A stretch of 64,000 bases of DNA from Roseobacter sp. MED193 (GCF_000152965.1 NZ_CH902583.1:653343-717342), one strand, 5' to 3'; positions 34,132 through 43,668 are shown, counted from the stretch's first letter. Program-made: numbers and translations. The notes: generated by a model from the sequence alone, not told the origin.

Positions 34132-35760
34132 ATGGGATGGATGGCTGACGAAACAGGCCTGGAGAAAACCGCCGCAAACTATGTGCCGCTGACGCCGCTG
34201 TCGCACCTGCGCCGCGCCGCACATGTCTTTGGCGAAACCCCGGCGGTGATCTATGGTAATCACCGCAAGACCTATGCCGCCTATTACGACCGCTGCACGC
34301 GTCTGGCCTCGGCACTGGCGGGCATGGGGGTGAAACCCGGCGATGTCGTCGCCACCCTCATCCCCAACCTGCCCGCCCAGGCAGAGGCGCATTTTGGCGT
34401 GCCCGCCTGTGGCGCAGTGCTCAACACCATCAATACCCGGCTGGATGTGGATACTGTCGCCTATATCTTTGACCATGGCGGCGCCAAGGTGGCGCTGGTG
34501 GATACCGAGTTCCTGCCCCTGGCCGAAGCTGCCGTTGAGCGGATGGAAGGCAAAGCGCCGCTGCTGATCGAAGTGCCGGACCCGCAAGCAGGGTTCGAGG
34601 CGACCGGTCGTCATCCCACCTATGAAGACGTGCTGGGCAATGCCGAACATGATTTTGAATGGATCATGCCCCAGGACGAATGGGAGAGCCTGGCGCTGAA
34701 CTATACCTCTGGCACCACCGGCCGCCCCAAGGGCGTGGTCTATCACCATCGCGGTGCCTACCTGATGACCATGGGCACGGTGATCTCCTGGCGCATGGTG
34801 ATGAACCCGGTCTATCTGGCCATCGTGCCGCTGTTTCATTGCAACGGCTGGAACCACACCTGGATGATGCCTGTCCTGGGCGGCACGCTTGTGTGCTGTC
34901 GCAACATCACGCCAGGCGCGATTTATGATGCCATCGGGGACCATGGCGTCACCCATTTTGGCGGCGCCCCCATTGTGCTCAATCTGCTGGTCAACGCCAA
35001 GGAAGAAGAGCGCCGCGCCTTTGACCACACGGTCGAAGTCTTTACCGCAGGCGCCCCGCCAGCGCCTGCGACGTTGCAAAAAATCGAAACACTGGGCTTT
35101 CATGTCACCCAGGTCTATGGCCTGACGGAAACCTATGGTCACGTCACAGAATGCCTGTGGAAAGGCGACAAATGGGACGATCTCGACCATCAGGGGCGCG
35201 CGGCGATCAAGGCCCGCCAAGGGGTTGCCTTCCCGATGATGGATCATATCACCGTGCTGGATGACGATATGAAGCAGATCCCAAAGAATGGCACCGATCA
35301 GGGCCAAATAGTCATGCGGGGCAACTCGGTGATGAAGGGCTATCTGAAGAACCCAGAGGCCACTGCCGAGGCCTTTGAGGGCGGCTATTTCCATTCAGGC
35401 GATATCGCGGTGCAGCACCCCGACGGCTATATCCAAATCGCCGACCGCGCCAAGGATATCATCATTTCAGGCGGCGAAAATATCTCCTCGGTCGAGGTTG
35501 AGGGCGTGCTGATGGGCCACCCTGCGGTGAATCTGGCAGCCGTTGTGGCCAAGCCAGATGACAAATGGGGCGAAGTGCCCTGCGCCTTTGTCGAGTTGAA
35601 AGAGGGCGAAGAGGTCGACGAGGCAGGGTTGATCGCCTTTGCGCGCGAAACAATCGCTGGCTTCAAGGCCCCGAAGCGGGTGATCTTTCAAGAGCTTCCC
35701 AAAACCTCCACCGGGAAAATCCAGAAGTTCGAGCTGCGCGAGATCGCTAAATCTATCTAG
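34132..35760 (+). CDS. AMP-dependent acyl-CoA ligase, DmdB-like
   Basis: This 542-residue ligase converts a carboxylate to its CoA thioester through an acyl-AMP. It has the P-loop YTSGTTGRPKGVV (191-203), a Trp240 in FHCNGWNHTW, the motif YGLTETYG, the GYFHSGDIAV hinge region and the catalytic Lys529 in KTSTGKIQKF. GGAGG 7 bases before 34132 fixes the start. Length and the CNGW motif fit the DmdB group, which activates 3-methylmercaptopropionate in DMSP demethylation, but medium-chain FadD-like ligases are similar. A DmdC-family dehydrogenase lies at 17131. Confidence 0.85.
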   Translation: MGWMADETGLEKTAANYVPLTPLSHLRRAAHVFGETPAVIYGNHRKTYAAYYDRCTRLASALAGMGVKPGDVVATLIPNLPAQAEAHFGVPACGAVLNTINTRLDVDTVAYIFDHGGAKVALVDTEFLPLAEAAVERMEGKAPLLIEVPDPQAGFEATGRHPTYEDVLGNAEHDFEWIMPQDEWESLALNYTSGTTGRPKGVVYHHRGAYLMTMGTVISWRMVMNPVYLAIVPLFHCNGWNHTWMMPVLGGTLVCCRNITPGAIYDAIGDHGVTHFGGAPIVLNLLVNAKEEERRAFDHTVEVFTAGAPPAPATLQKIETLGFHVTQVYGLTETYGHVTECLWKGDKWDDLDHQGRAAIKARQGVAFPMMDHITVLDDDMKQIPKNGTDQGQIVMRGNSVMKGYLKNPEATAEAFEGGYFHSGDIAVQHPDGYIQIADRAKDIIISGGENISSVEVEGVLMGHPAVNLAAVVAKPDDKWGEVPCAFVELKEGEEVDEAGLIAFARETIAGFKAPKRVIFQELPKTSTGKIQKFELREIAKSI

Positions 35761-35913
35761 CCCGCGTTACCGCCCCCCAATGGGGCGGTTCCAACAGCGA
35801 ATTTGGCAAAAATCACTGGCACAGGCGGCATTTGGCAATCAAAGCCATTTGCCGCCTGTGTGTGCACCATGCTAGGCTTGGGGCAATGAAAACAGGCAGG
35901 ACAGGCAGACAGA

Positions 35914-36924
35914 ATGACCGTTTTAAGGGAATTCGAACGACTTGAGGCTGCGGGCCTTTGGCGAGCGAGCCCAGATGCGCAGCGTCGTGACGTGATCATT
36001 TCAGTTGGCGATGCCACGCTGACCATCTCTGATTTGCAGGACCGGGTCTTGGCGCATTGGTCGCTTGCGGCGGTGGAACGTGCCAATCCTGGTGCCTTTC
36101 CTGCTCTGTTTCACCCAGATGGCGACCCCGGCGAAGTGCTGGAAATCCCCGAAGATGAAAAAACCATGCTGGAGGCCATTGAAAGGGTACGCCAGGCCAT
36201 AGAGCGTGCCAGGCCACATCCGGGTCGACTGCGGGTGGTGAGCATCCTTGGCAGTCTCGCCCTGGTGGCGCTGCTGGTGCTTTTTGGACTGCCTAGTCTG
36301 ATGCAGAACCACGCGGTCAAAGTGGTTCCAGACATCAAGACAAAGGCGATTGGCCAAGCGCTTCTAGGCCGGATCGAACGTGTGTCAGGGCAGGCCTGCG
36401 CCACGCCAGAGGCGACACCGATCCTGGCCAAACTGGCGCAGCGCACGGACCTGCGACAACTGGTCATCATGCCGTCCGGCGTCGCCAGCAGCCTGCATCT
36501 GCCCGGCGGTATTGTCCTGCTCAACCGCAGCCTGGTCGAGGACCACGAGGACCCCGCAGTCGCAGCAGGGGCGATCCTGGCAGAGCGCGCCCGTGCACAG
36601 ATGCGCGACCCTCTGGCTGAGCTTCTAGAGGCTGGGGGTTTTCTGGCCTCATTTCGGTTGCTCACCACCGGAGAGCTAACCCGCGAGACCCTGGACCGCT
36701 ATTCCGAGACCGTGCTGGCAGCACCGCGTCCAGCCCTGCCCGATGACCTGTTGCTGGCTGAATTTGCCCGCGCGGCCATCCCCTCGACGCCCTATGCCTA
36801 TGCGCTGGATATCACCGGAGAGACCACGCTGGGCCTGATCGAGGCCGACCCAATGGCTGGTCGGGTGCTGGAACCCGTACTGAATGATCGCGACTGGGTG
36901 CAGCTGCAAAACATCTGCGGCTAA
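35914..36924 (+). CDS. Membrane protein resembling an M48 peptidase without its active site
   Basis: This 336-residue protein has a cytoplasmic N-terminal part (about 1-105), a single transmembrane helix (about 107-129) and an extracytoplasmic domain. That domain carries SLHLPGGIVLLNRSLVEDHEDPAVAAGAILAERARA (195-228), which looks like the M48 peptidase core, where LPGG precedes a helix with HExxH. Here that helix reads AERAR, so the zinc site is absent. It may therefore be a pseudopeptidase or scaffold. It is not in an obvious operon. Confidence 0.7.
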   Translation: MTVLREFERLEAAGLWRASPDAQRRDVIISVGDATLTISDLQDRVLAHWSLAAVERANPGAFPALFHPDGDPGEVLEIPEDEKTMLEAIERVRQAIERARPHPGRLRVVSILGSLALVALLVLFGLPSLMQNHAVKVVPDIKTKAIGQALLGRIERVSGQACATPEATPILAKLAQRTDLRQLVIMPSGVASSLHLPGGIVLLNRSLVEDHEDPAVAAGAILAERARAQMRDPLAELLEAGGFLASFRLLTTGELTRETLDRYSETVLAAPRPALPDDLLLAEFARAAIPSTPYAYALDITGETTLGLIEADPMAGRVLEPVLNDRDWVQLQNICG

Positions 36925-37090
36925 GGCCTTCCAGTAACGTCCTCTTTCCTGCGTCCCTCTTTTGTGTCCCGACGCTGCCGCCTGTTAGGGAAAGATGCCA
37001 AAGGCCGCCAAATACTGCAGTTCGATTACAAGAACAAACCCGTCGCGCGCCTCAACGACAGAGCCAAGCAAAGCACTCACAAGGCCCATG

Positions 37091-37127
37091 AAAAAAGCAG
37101 CACACCGCAGATACGGCCTGCTGCTTT
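37091..37127 (-). terminator. Terminator of the SPOR-domain gene
   Basis: A 9-bp stem (37094-37102 with 37119-37127) with an inner CCG/CGG pair ends in TTTTTT on the minus strand. It lies 28 bases after the SPOR gene stop. Confidence 0.9.
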
Positions 37128-37154
37128 CTGGCCTGCGCCTCTTAACCTGCGCTC

Positions 37155-38516
37155 TTAACGACTGATCCGGGCGCCGCGATAGCCTGCGGCCTGAACTTTG
37201 CTCAACGCCTGCTCTGCCGCGTTCAAATCTGCAAAGGGACCGGCCAAAACAACCTTATAGGGGACACCCTTTCGCGAGACATTGCCAAGACGCACGGGAA
37301 CACCAGTTGCCGCCAAGGCCTGGGCGGCCTGCTGGGCAGCGTCGCGATCAGAGAATGTTGCCGCGCGCACATAGCGCGACTGAGAGGCTTTGGGAATGTC
37401 CAGGGTCGCTCCCGGGGCCGAACGGCTGGAAAGGCGCAGCACCAGCCCGCCCCTAGCGTCACCTTCAAAGGAGTCCTGACGGGTGTCGGTGGCTGTCACA
37501 ACCTGACGATCCAAAGGCAGGTCCCGCAAACGGCGTGGCTGGCCATTGGACCAAATCGCCGCCATCTGCGCATCGCCCCGGGCGGTGCGCACTCCCCGCA
37601 TTGGGTTCATTCGGTCATCCCCCCGCTCAACCCGGACATAGCCCGCAGGCACCTCGGTCTGGCTCGTCAAAATGGCTGGACGCAAATCCCGCTCTGCACG
37701 GCGAAGGTTCAAGCGGTCATCCTCCCAAACCGGTTTGTATCCGGCTGGGGTCACCAAATCCTGACTATGACGCTGCTGTTGATAGACATGCACAGGCAAC
37801 ACTCTGGTATTGGGGGTCAACTGTAGGGAAGATTGCGGACCTATGCCGCTGCCGTTTCCATAGCTCACAGGCGATTTAGCCTGGGGACCACAGCGCACGC
37901 CACTTTGATTGCTGTATTGCTGACTGATCGCCGAGGCACCGGCACAGCCATTGCTTTGGGGCTGGCCTGTTGCCGCGGGCGCCGCAACACGCGGCTGAGG
38001 GCTTTGGGCGGCGGGAGCCGCCTGTATCGTCACAGGGGCCGCAACCGTTCTGCGCGGTGCCTTGGGAGCAGGGGTCACCCGCGCGGTGGTGGTTTGTGGC
38101 GTGCGCCGCACCCGCGTCGTGGTCACGACAGTTGGTTCAGCAGGCGCAGCCGCGCGTGTTCTACGCGGTTTTGGCGCGGGTGCGGCGGTATCGCTGCCAT
38201 TCAACGTGATCTGTTCCGGTGGCGCGCTTTGCGTCGGGCGCGCCGTCGTCCCTGCAACGGCTGTGGGCTGATATCCGCAAAGCTGTTTGCGATTGCGCGC
38301 CACCCGAGGCACCCAGTTCACATTGCCATCTATACCAGCGCGAATATACACGCAGCCGCGGCTATCAACGAACTGTTTTCCCTTATAGGAGGCCGGAGGA
38401 AATTGTGCTGGCGGGCTGACCGATCGCAGGGTCTGCGCCTGAACTCCCGCCGTTTGGACGGAAACCGCAGCAGAACTCGCTATGATGGCAAGCGCGACAA
38501 TTCTTGTTAGTTTCAT
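37155..38516 (-). CDS. Secreted SPOR-domain protein
   Basis: This 453-residue protein has a signal peptide (MKLTRIVALAIIASSAAVSVQTAGVQAQ), an N-terminal block with a Cys pair (SRGCVYIRAG and KQLCGYQ, about 60-85), a long Pro/Ala/Thr-rich linker (about 90-200), and a C-terminal SPOR domain (about 375-450: SRYVRAATFSDRDAAQQAAQ...YKVVLAGPFADLNAAEQAL). SPOR domains bind denuded peptidoglycan at the division site. The start is Met at 38516, five codons into the open frame. A role in cell division or septal wall is likely. Confidence 0.82.
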   Translation of the reverse strand: MKLTRIVALAIIASSAAVSVQTAGVQAQTLRSVSPPAQFPPASYKGKQFVDSRGCVYIRAGIDGNVNWVPRVARNRKQLCGYQPTAVAGTTARPTQSAPPEQITLNGSDTAAPAPKPRRTRAAAPAEPTVVTTTRVRRTPQTTTARVTPAPKAPRRTVAAPVTIQAAPAAQSPQPRVAAPAATGQPQSNGCAGASAISQQYSNQSGVRCGPQAKSPVSYGNGSGIGPQSSLQLTPNTRVLPVHVYQQQRHSQDLVTPAGYKPVWEDDRLNLRRAERDLRPAILTSQTEVPAGYVRVERGDDRMNPMRGVRTARGDAQMAAIWSNGQPRRLRDLPLDRQVVTATDTRQDSFEGDARGGLVLRLSSRSAPGATLDIPKASQSRYVRAATFSDRDAAQQAAQALAATGVPVRLGNVSRKGVPYKVVLAGPFADLNAAEQALSKVQAAGYRGARISR

Positions 38517-38591
38517 AGCTGAGCCCCACAATATATGGGGTCAGAATGCCTGAATATGGCAAATGAGTAAAGCCGCCTTTGGCAACAATGT

Positions 38592-38627
38592 GGCAGCAAT
38601 CGGGCAAATAGTTGCACGATTGCTGCC
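38592..38627. repeat. 10-bp inverted repeat downstream of upp
   Basis: Bases 38592-38601 and 38618-38627 form a perfect 10-bp stem with a 16-base loop, 28 bases after the upp stop on the minus strand. No U-tract follows on that strand. It probably slows readthrough into the SPOR gene. Confidence 0.6.
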
Positions 38628-38654
38628 TTTGCGTAACATCCCAGAAAGACCGGT

Positions 38655-39287
38655 CTATTTAGTACCAAACATCCGGTCACCAGCATCGCCAAGACCCGGC
38701 ATGATATAGCCCTTTTCGTTCAATTCACGGTCCAAAGAAGCCGTGACAATCGGTACATCTGGGTGGGCCTCTTTCATCCGTGCCACACCTTCAGGGGCAG
38801 CCAGCAGGCAGAGGAAACGAATGTTTGTGGCACCTGCTTCTTTCAGCAGATCAATCGCCGCCGCTGAGGAATTGCCGGTGGCCAGCATCGGATCCACCGC
38901 AATCACCATACGATCACCGAGCTCTTTTGGGGCTTTGAAATAATACTGCACAGGCTGCAGGGTTTCTTCATCCCGGTAGAGCCCAACAAAACCAACACGT
39001 GCCGAGGGTACCAGTTCAAGCACCCCGTCCAACATGCCGTTGCCCGCCCGCAGGATTGAAACCAACGCCAGCTTTTTGCCAGCCAAAATGGGCGAGTCCA
39101 TGGTTTCCATCGGCGTATCTATGGAGGTATTGGTCAGCGGCAACTCGCGGGTGATCTCATAGGCCAGAAGCTGGGTGATCTCATGCAGCAAACGACGGAA
39201 CTCAGAGGTCGAGGTGGCCTTATCGCGCATCAATGTGAGCTTGTGCTGTACCAGCGGGTGATCAACAACGGTAAGGTGTTCGCTCAT
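38655..39287 (-). CDS. upp: Uracil phosphoribosyltransferase
   Basis: This 210-residue enzyme converts uracil and PRPP to UMP. The PRPP loop is [19 protein letters not shown], and the N-terminal [22 protein letters not shown] and C-terminal [17 protein letters not shown] are typical. GGAGAGAG precedes the ATG. It lies 91 bases after deoB on the same strand. Probably it takes up uracil produced by nucleoside salvage. Confidence 0.97.
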   Translation of the reverse strand: MSEHLTVVDHPLVQHKLTLMRDKATSTSEFRRLLHEITQLLAYEITRELPLTNTSIDTPMETMDSPILAGKKLALVSILRAGNGMLDGVLELVPSARVGFVGLYRDEETLQPVQYYFKAPKELGDRMVIAVDPMLATGNSSAAAIDLLKEAGATNIRFLCLLAAPEGVARMKEAHPDVPIVTASLDRELNEKGYIMPGLGDAGDRMFGTK

Positions 39288-39378
39288 TTGGGCTCTCTCC
39301 TACTATGAATTCCAACGTCCTTAACCGCGGGTTTATGCCCGCTGCCCCTGTCAGGGCAAGCGGGTTTTGATCTGATGG

Positions 39379-40590
39379 TCAAAGAAAGCTACGACCAGGC
39401 CCCAGTGCCGCTACATTTAAGTGCGCCGCAACCGAGGCGGCAACATCAACAAAGGCGCGCTGACCAAGAGATCCGGCCCCGTAGCCTGCAACCAAAACCG
39501 GCACCTGCTCACGGGTGTGATCTGTTCCCGGCCAGCTGGGGTCATTGCCGTGATCAGCGGTCAACAGAAGCATGTCACCGGGGCGCAGGCGCGTCAGCAG
39601 CTTGCCAAGCTCGGCATCAAACCACTCCAGCGCACGGGCATAGCCCGCGATGTCACGGCGATGGCCATACAGACTGTCAAATTCAACAAAATTGGCAAAG
39701 GTCAAGCTGCCCTCTTCCGCCGTATCAATAGCCCGGGACAGATGTTGCATCAGCTGCGCGTCCGGGCCTTTTTCCAACGTATCAATTCCGGACATGGTGA
39801 AGATATCGCCAATCTTGCCAATGGCATGCACTCTGTTGCCTGCCGCCTGCACCCAATTGGTCAACACCGGCGCTGGCGGGGCAATGGCAAAATCACGCCG
39901 GTTGGCGGTGCGCGTAAACCCTGCCTCTTCGGTTCCAACAAAGGGGCGCGCAATGACCCGCCCCACCTTCATCTCATGCAGACGCGGAGCCACAGCGCGG
40001 CACAAATCCAACAAACGTTCCAGCCCAAAGCTCTCTTCATGGGCGGCGATCTGAAACACGCTGTCAGCTGAGGTGTAGCAGATCGGCTGACCGCTGCGCA
40101 GATGCGCCGCACCATGGCGCGCGATGATATCCGTGCCCGAGGCATGGCAATTGCCCAAGATCCCGGTGGTGCCAGCCGTTTGTGCCACAAAACGGGTCAA
40201 ATCGTCAGGAAAGGCCGGATCGCTATCGGGGAAATAGCACCAATCCCAGGGCACTGGCAGCCCGGCCAGCTCCCAATGACCCGACGGGGTGTCCTTGCCC
40301 AGACTGACCTCGGCAGCGCAGCCCCAAAGTCCTCTGGGTTCGGTCTCAAACCCCGGGAGTGGCACCGAGGAGGCAAGGCGCGCAGCAGCGCCCAATCCCA
40401 AGCGTTCAAGATTGGGCAGTTGCAACGGACCGGTACGCCCCTGCTCGGCCCGACCCTCGGCACAGGCCTGGGCAATATGGGCCAGCGTATTGGCACCGAG
40501 ATCGGGCAGATCCCCGTTGTAAAAGGCACTGGCATCCGGCGCGCCGCCAATGCCAACAGAATCCATCACCACCAGAAAGGCACGGGCCAT
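39379..40590 (-). CDS. deoB: Phosphopentomutase
   Basis: This 403-residue alkaline-phosphatase-superfamily metalloenzyme converts (deoxy)ribose 1-phosphate to the 5-phosphate. The N-terminal MARAFLVVMDSVGIGGAPDA, the DTPSGHWE region (active-site Thr) and the C-terminal TADHGNDPSWPGTDHTREQVP are diagnostic metal-binding blocks. It follows deoA with a 1-base overlap, as part of a cdd-deoA-deoB operon for nucleoside breakdown. Confidence 0.97.
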   Translation of the reverse strand: MARAFLVVMDSVGIGGAPDASAFYNGDLPDLGANTLAHIAQACAEGRAEQGRTGPLQLPNLERLGLGAAARLASSVPLPGFETEPRGLWGCAAEVSLGKDTPSGHWELAGLPVPWDWCYFPDSDPAFPDDLTRFVAQTAGTTGILGNCHASGTDIIARHGAAHLRSGQPICYTSADSVFQIAAHEESFGLERLLDLCRAVAPRLHEMKVGRVIARPFVGTEEAGFTRTANRRDFAIAPPAPVLTNWVQAAGNRVHAIGKIGDIFTMSGIDTLEKGPDAQLMQHLSRAIDTAEEGSLTFANFVEFDSLYGHRRDIAGYARALEWFDAELGKLLTRLRPGDMLLLTADHGNDPSWPGTDHTREQVPVLVAGYGAGSLGQRAFVDVAASVAAHLNVAALGPGRSFL

Positions 40591-41894
40591 CAGCTGATCC
40601 TCTCATAGATGAGCGGCAATTGCTCTGGCGCTTGCGCGGTGATGCTCATGGCCCCCAGCACAGCGGCCTCGGCCTCCTGAGCGGCCGTTTCACGGGCTGC
40701 ATGAACGCGCGCCAGCACCTCGTCGGCTTCGACCCATTGGCCCAGACGCACCACATCACTGAGACCAACCGCAGGATCCACCTGATCCCCCTCAACCATA
40801 CGCCCACCGCCCAGTTGCACCACACAAAGCCCCAGGGCCTCCCCATCTATCGCAGAGACATAGCCGGCCTGGGGCGCCGAAACCTCGTGGATGACCGGGG
40901 CCACGGGCAGATAACGGCGCCAGTGGCTGGCAAAATCATCAGGCCCACCCTGGGCGGCAACCATGCGACCAAAGCGCTGAGCGACCCGCCCACTCAGCAG
41001 GGCTTCGGTTATCAGGCGCGCACCCTCCGCCTCATCCTTCGCCAGACCAGCATGGGTCAACAAGACCCCCGAAAGCTCTGCGGTGATATCGATCAGCGGA
41101 CACGGCGCGCCTGCGGTGAGCGCCTGCATCACCTCGGCCACCTCAAGCCCATTGCCGAGCGCCCGTGCAATGGGTTGGTTCATATCGGTGATCAGTGCCG
41201 TGGTCTTGCATCCTGCCGCATTGGCAGTATCGACCAGAGAACGCGCCAAAGCCCGCGCCTCTTCAAGGGTTTTCATAAAGGCGCCAGAGCCGATTTTCAC
41301 GTCCAGCACCAGCGCTTCTGGACTGGCTGCAAGCTTTTTCGACAGGATCGAAGCGGTGATCAGATCCAGGCTCTCCACCGTTGCGGTGACATCTCGAATG
41401 GCATAAAGCCGCTTGTCCGCAGGCGCAATGCGCCCGGTGGCGCCAACTATGGCGCAGCCAACCTCGGCGGTGATCTTATGAAGGCGCTGTTCAGAGACCT
41501 GAGTAGCGACGCCCGGAATGGCCTCCATCTTGTCGAGGGTTCCCCCGGTATGCCCCAGGCCGCGCCCTGAAATCATCGGCACGTAAACCCCGCATTCCGC
41601 CAAGGCAGGCGCCAGCAGCAGTGAAACACAATCGCCCACCCCGCCTGTGGAGTGCTTGTCCATGACCGGCCCCGGCAGGTCCCAGTGCAAGACATCGCCG
41701 CTGTCGCGCATGGCCAGCGTCAGGGCGCGGCGCGCGGGCTGGTCCAGCCCCTGCAGGCAGACTGCCATAGCAAAGGCCCCGGCCTGGGCGTCGCTGACCT
41801 CCCCATTGGCCAGCCCCCTGGAAAACCAGCTCAGCTCTGCCTCACTGGGTTGGCTGCCCCGGCGCAGGGCGGCAATGATCGCGCGTGCATCCAT
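40590..41894 (-). CDS. deoA: Thymidine phosphorylase
   Basis: This 434-residue enzyme cleaves thymidine or deoxyuridine with phosphate, releasing the base and deoxyribose 1-phosphate. Motifs are DKHSTGGVGDCVSLLLAPALAECG (phosphate and substrate loop), MISGRGLGHTGGTLDKMEAIPG, and KIGSGAFMKTLEEARALA. Length and order are family-typical. It sits between cdd and deoB (5 bases after cdd, 1-base overlap with deoB). Confidence 0.97.
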   Translation of the reverse strand: MDARAIIAALRRGSQPSEAELSWFSRGLANGEVSDAQAGAFAMAVCLQGLDQPARRALTLAMRDSGDVLHWDLPGPVMDKHSTGGVGDCVSLLLAPALAECGVYVPMISGRGLGHTGGTLDKMEAIPGVATQVSEQRLHKITAEVGCAIVGATGRIAPADKRLYAIRDVTATVESLDLITASILSKKLAASPEALVLDVKIGSGAFMKTLEEARALARSLVDTANAAGCKTTALITDMNQPIARALGNGLEVAEVMQALTAGAPCPLIDITAELSGVLLTHAGLAKDEAEGARLITEALLSGRVAQRFGRMVAAQGGPDDFASHWRRYLPVAPVIHEVSAPQAGYVSAIDGEALGLCVVQLGGGRMVEGDQVDPAVGLSDVVRLGQWVEADEVLARVHAARETAAQEAEAAVLGAMSITAQAPEQLPLIYERIS

Positions 41895-41899
41895 GAGGC

Positions 41900-42292
41900 T
41901 CAGCTCCGCGCCATGTGACCAGCATCAAAGGCGCCGGGCAATAGATCGCCAATGGTGGTCTCTTGCTCCACACCATCCAGAGTGCCCATGGTCACCTTCA
42001 CATCGCCAGCGCCAAATTCCTTTAGCTTTTGTCGGCAGCCGCCACAGGGCGGTACGGGCTCAGGACTGTCAGCCACAACATAGACCTCGGCCAATTCGCG
42101 CTCGCCAGCGGCAACCATGGCGGCAATGGCGCCAGCCTCGGCGCAGGTGCCTTCGGGATAGGCGACATTTTCCACGTTGCAGCCCACATAGGTATTGCCC
42201 GCAGAGGTGCGGATCGCCGCTCCAACAAGGAAATTGGAATAGGGCGCATGAGCATTCTTGCGCACGGCAAGGGCGGCATCTTTCAGGGTCAT
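41900..42292 (-). CDS. cdd: Cytidine deaminase
   Basis: This 130-residue zinc enzyme deaminates cytidine and deoxycytidine. The zinc and catalytic residues are Cys50-Ala-Glu52 in PEGTCAEAGA and Cys83/Cys86 in PPCGGCRQKL. It begins MTLKDAALAVRKNAH; the open frame upstream is 26 codons longer but the homology starts here. It is the first gene of cdd-deoA-deoB. Confidence 0.95.
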   Translation of the reverse strand: MTLKDAALAVRKNAHAPYSNFLVGAAIRTSAGNTYVGCNVENVAYPEGTCAEAGAIAAMVAAGERELAEVYVVADSPEPVPPCGGCRQKLKEFGAGDVKVTMGTLDGVEQETTIGDLLPGAFDAGHMARS

Positions 42293-42406
42293 CACAGGGT
42301 CTCGCTTGCTAGGGCCAACAGGTAGGGCGAATAGATCGAAAGACGACAGGATAGGAGAAACCACCAGCAAAGGTGAAGCCCCTATCCCGCGCAGGATCAG
42401 TGCGCG

Positions 42407-43498
42407 TCATCCAAGGGTGGTGTTGAACACCCCCGGCAGGCTCACCTCCAGCAGCTCCAGATCGGCGCTGGCATTGCTGAGCCGGGTTTTCATCGTCGGC
42501 GGAATGACAAAGGCGTCGCCCTCTTCCAGCGGATAGGGATCTCGCCCTTCGCCTTCGAGCGTCACCGTGCCATTCATCACAAAGGTGAAATGAATATCGG
42601 TGTCATGACTGGCCCAGACCGGATCGGCACCTGCGGTCGCCGGGCGCACCACCTGCACGCCGGCGACGCCTTTGGTGTTTTCGGCAATTGTGGTGTCGCG
42701 GGCGTCAAATCCGGGTAGGCGGAAGCTCTGCCAGGGGGCACCCTCGGCCTTATTGTAGACAAAGCGCTGGCCCTGCCATTCACGGTCGGGGCGAAGATGC
42801 GGGGTTGGCAGGGTCATTTCATGATCGATCTCGGTCACATGTTCGGCCGGCACGCCGATCTCGATCACCTGCACATTGTCGCTGGCCTCCAGCACCCGGT
42901 GGCGGATTTCGGGCGGCTGGATAAAGCAATCCCCTGCGGTAAGGCGCATCTTTTCGCCCTGATCCTCATAGACCACATCGACCCAGCCATGGATGCAAAA
43001 GATCAGCTGAAAGCCAACCCGGTGAAAATGCACCATATCCGGCACCGGCCCCCCGTCGGGGATGCGGATATGGCTGGCAATGATCGACCCGCCCAGACGA
43101 TCCGGCACCAGATCGCGGTAGTGCATGCCCGCCCGGCCAATGATCCAGGGCGCCTGGTCCTTGAGTCGACGCACCACAAAACTGTGCACGGTCTTTGGCA
43201 TCACCAAGGGGGGATGACGTTCCTCAATCTCGACCCTGGTGCCGTTTGGCGCGGTCAGAACCCGCTGCCCATCGGCAAAGCCATCGGGATCATCACAGAG
43301 AATGCGCAGCGTCCCAGGCGCCTCTGAGGCCTGCTTGTCGATCCGCAGCCTCAACCCGTGGCCAGAAAACACAGCAACCGAAGGGTCATCCGCCGGGTAG
43401 ATCATATCCATCTTCATGCCCAAGACTTTGGTGAAAAACGGAATATCCTCCCGCAACTCCTGCGTTGGCAGGCGCATCTCTGCAATTGTTTCGCTCAT
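42407..43498 (-). CDS. VOC-cupin-cupin protein of unknown function
   Basis: This 363-residue protein has a short N-terminal VOC/glyoxalase-like segment (LPTQELREDIPFFTKVLGMKMD, about 8-60), then two cupin domains (about 120-230 and 270-355; LIFCIHGWVDVVYEDQG and HFTFVMNGTVTLEGEG). The metal His/Glu sets are plausible in the first cupin (HFHRVGFQ) and the second (HDTDIHF). It is probably a metal-dependent enzyme acting on a small molecule. It is divergent from maeB, and the shared region holds a perfect palindrome. I do not recognise a specific family role. Confidence 0.72.
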   Translation of the reverse strand: MSETIAEMRLPTQELREDIPFFTKVLGMKMDMIYPADDPSVAVFSGHGLRLRIDKQASEAPGTLRILCDDPDGFADGQRVLTAPNGTRVEIEERHPPLVMPKTVHSFVVRRLKDQAPWIIGRAGMHYRDLVPDRLGGSIIASHIRIPDGGPVPDMVHFHRVGFQLIFCIHGWVDVVYEDQGEKMRLTAGDCFIQPPEIRHRVLEASDNVQVIEIGVPAEHVTEIDHEMTLPTPHLRPDREWQGQRFVYNKAEGAPWQSFRLPGFDARDTTIAENTKGVAGVQVVRPATAGADPVWASHDTDIHFTFVMNGTVTLEGEGRDPYPLEEGDAFVIPPTMKTRLSNASADLELLEVSLPGVFNTTLG

Positions 43499-43632
43499 CC
43501 TACTGTCCTTTTCCGGTGCCGCGCTGGTTATCGCGGGTCGTTTTCGCCACAGTGGGGCGAAGTTTTCCATTGCGCAAGTGAGTGCAGATCACGTTAGGTT
43601 AGCAAAAGCCTATTCACCCGACGTCACAAATG

Positions 43633-43646
43633 GTTTAACGTTAAAC
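43633..43646. promoter_or_regulatory. Perfect 14-bp palindrome in the maeB upstream region
   Basis: GTTTAACGTTAAAC is a perfect inverted repeat 22 bases before the maeB ATG, in the 170-base region shared with the divergent VOC-cupin gene. The AACGTT centre resembles operators for MarR- or GntR-type regulators. Position just before the start suggests repression of maeB. The regulator is not identified. Confidence 0.6.
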
Positions 43647-43668
43647 TATATGTTTATTGGAGCCCCTC

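Noticed and set aside
34093..35394. Long minus-strand frame opposite the acyl-CoA ligase gene
   Set aside because: It mirrors codon-position bias of the ligase gene; no domain is recognised.
36964..37158. 64-residue frame after the M48-like gene
   Set aside because: It spans the SPOR-gene terminator on the opposite strand and has no ribosome-binding site.
39326..39370. Hairpin with T-run between deoB and upp as a deoB terminator
   Set aside because: The T-run follows on the plus strand, opposite to both genes, so it would not terminate deoB.
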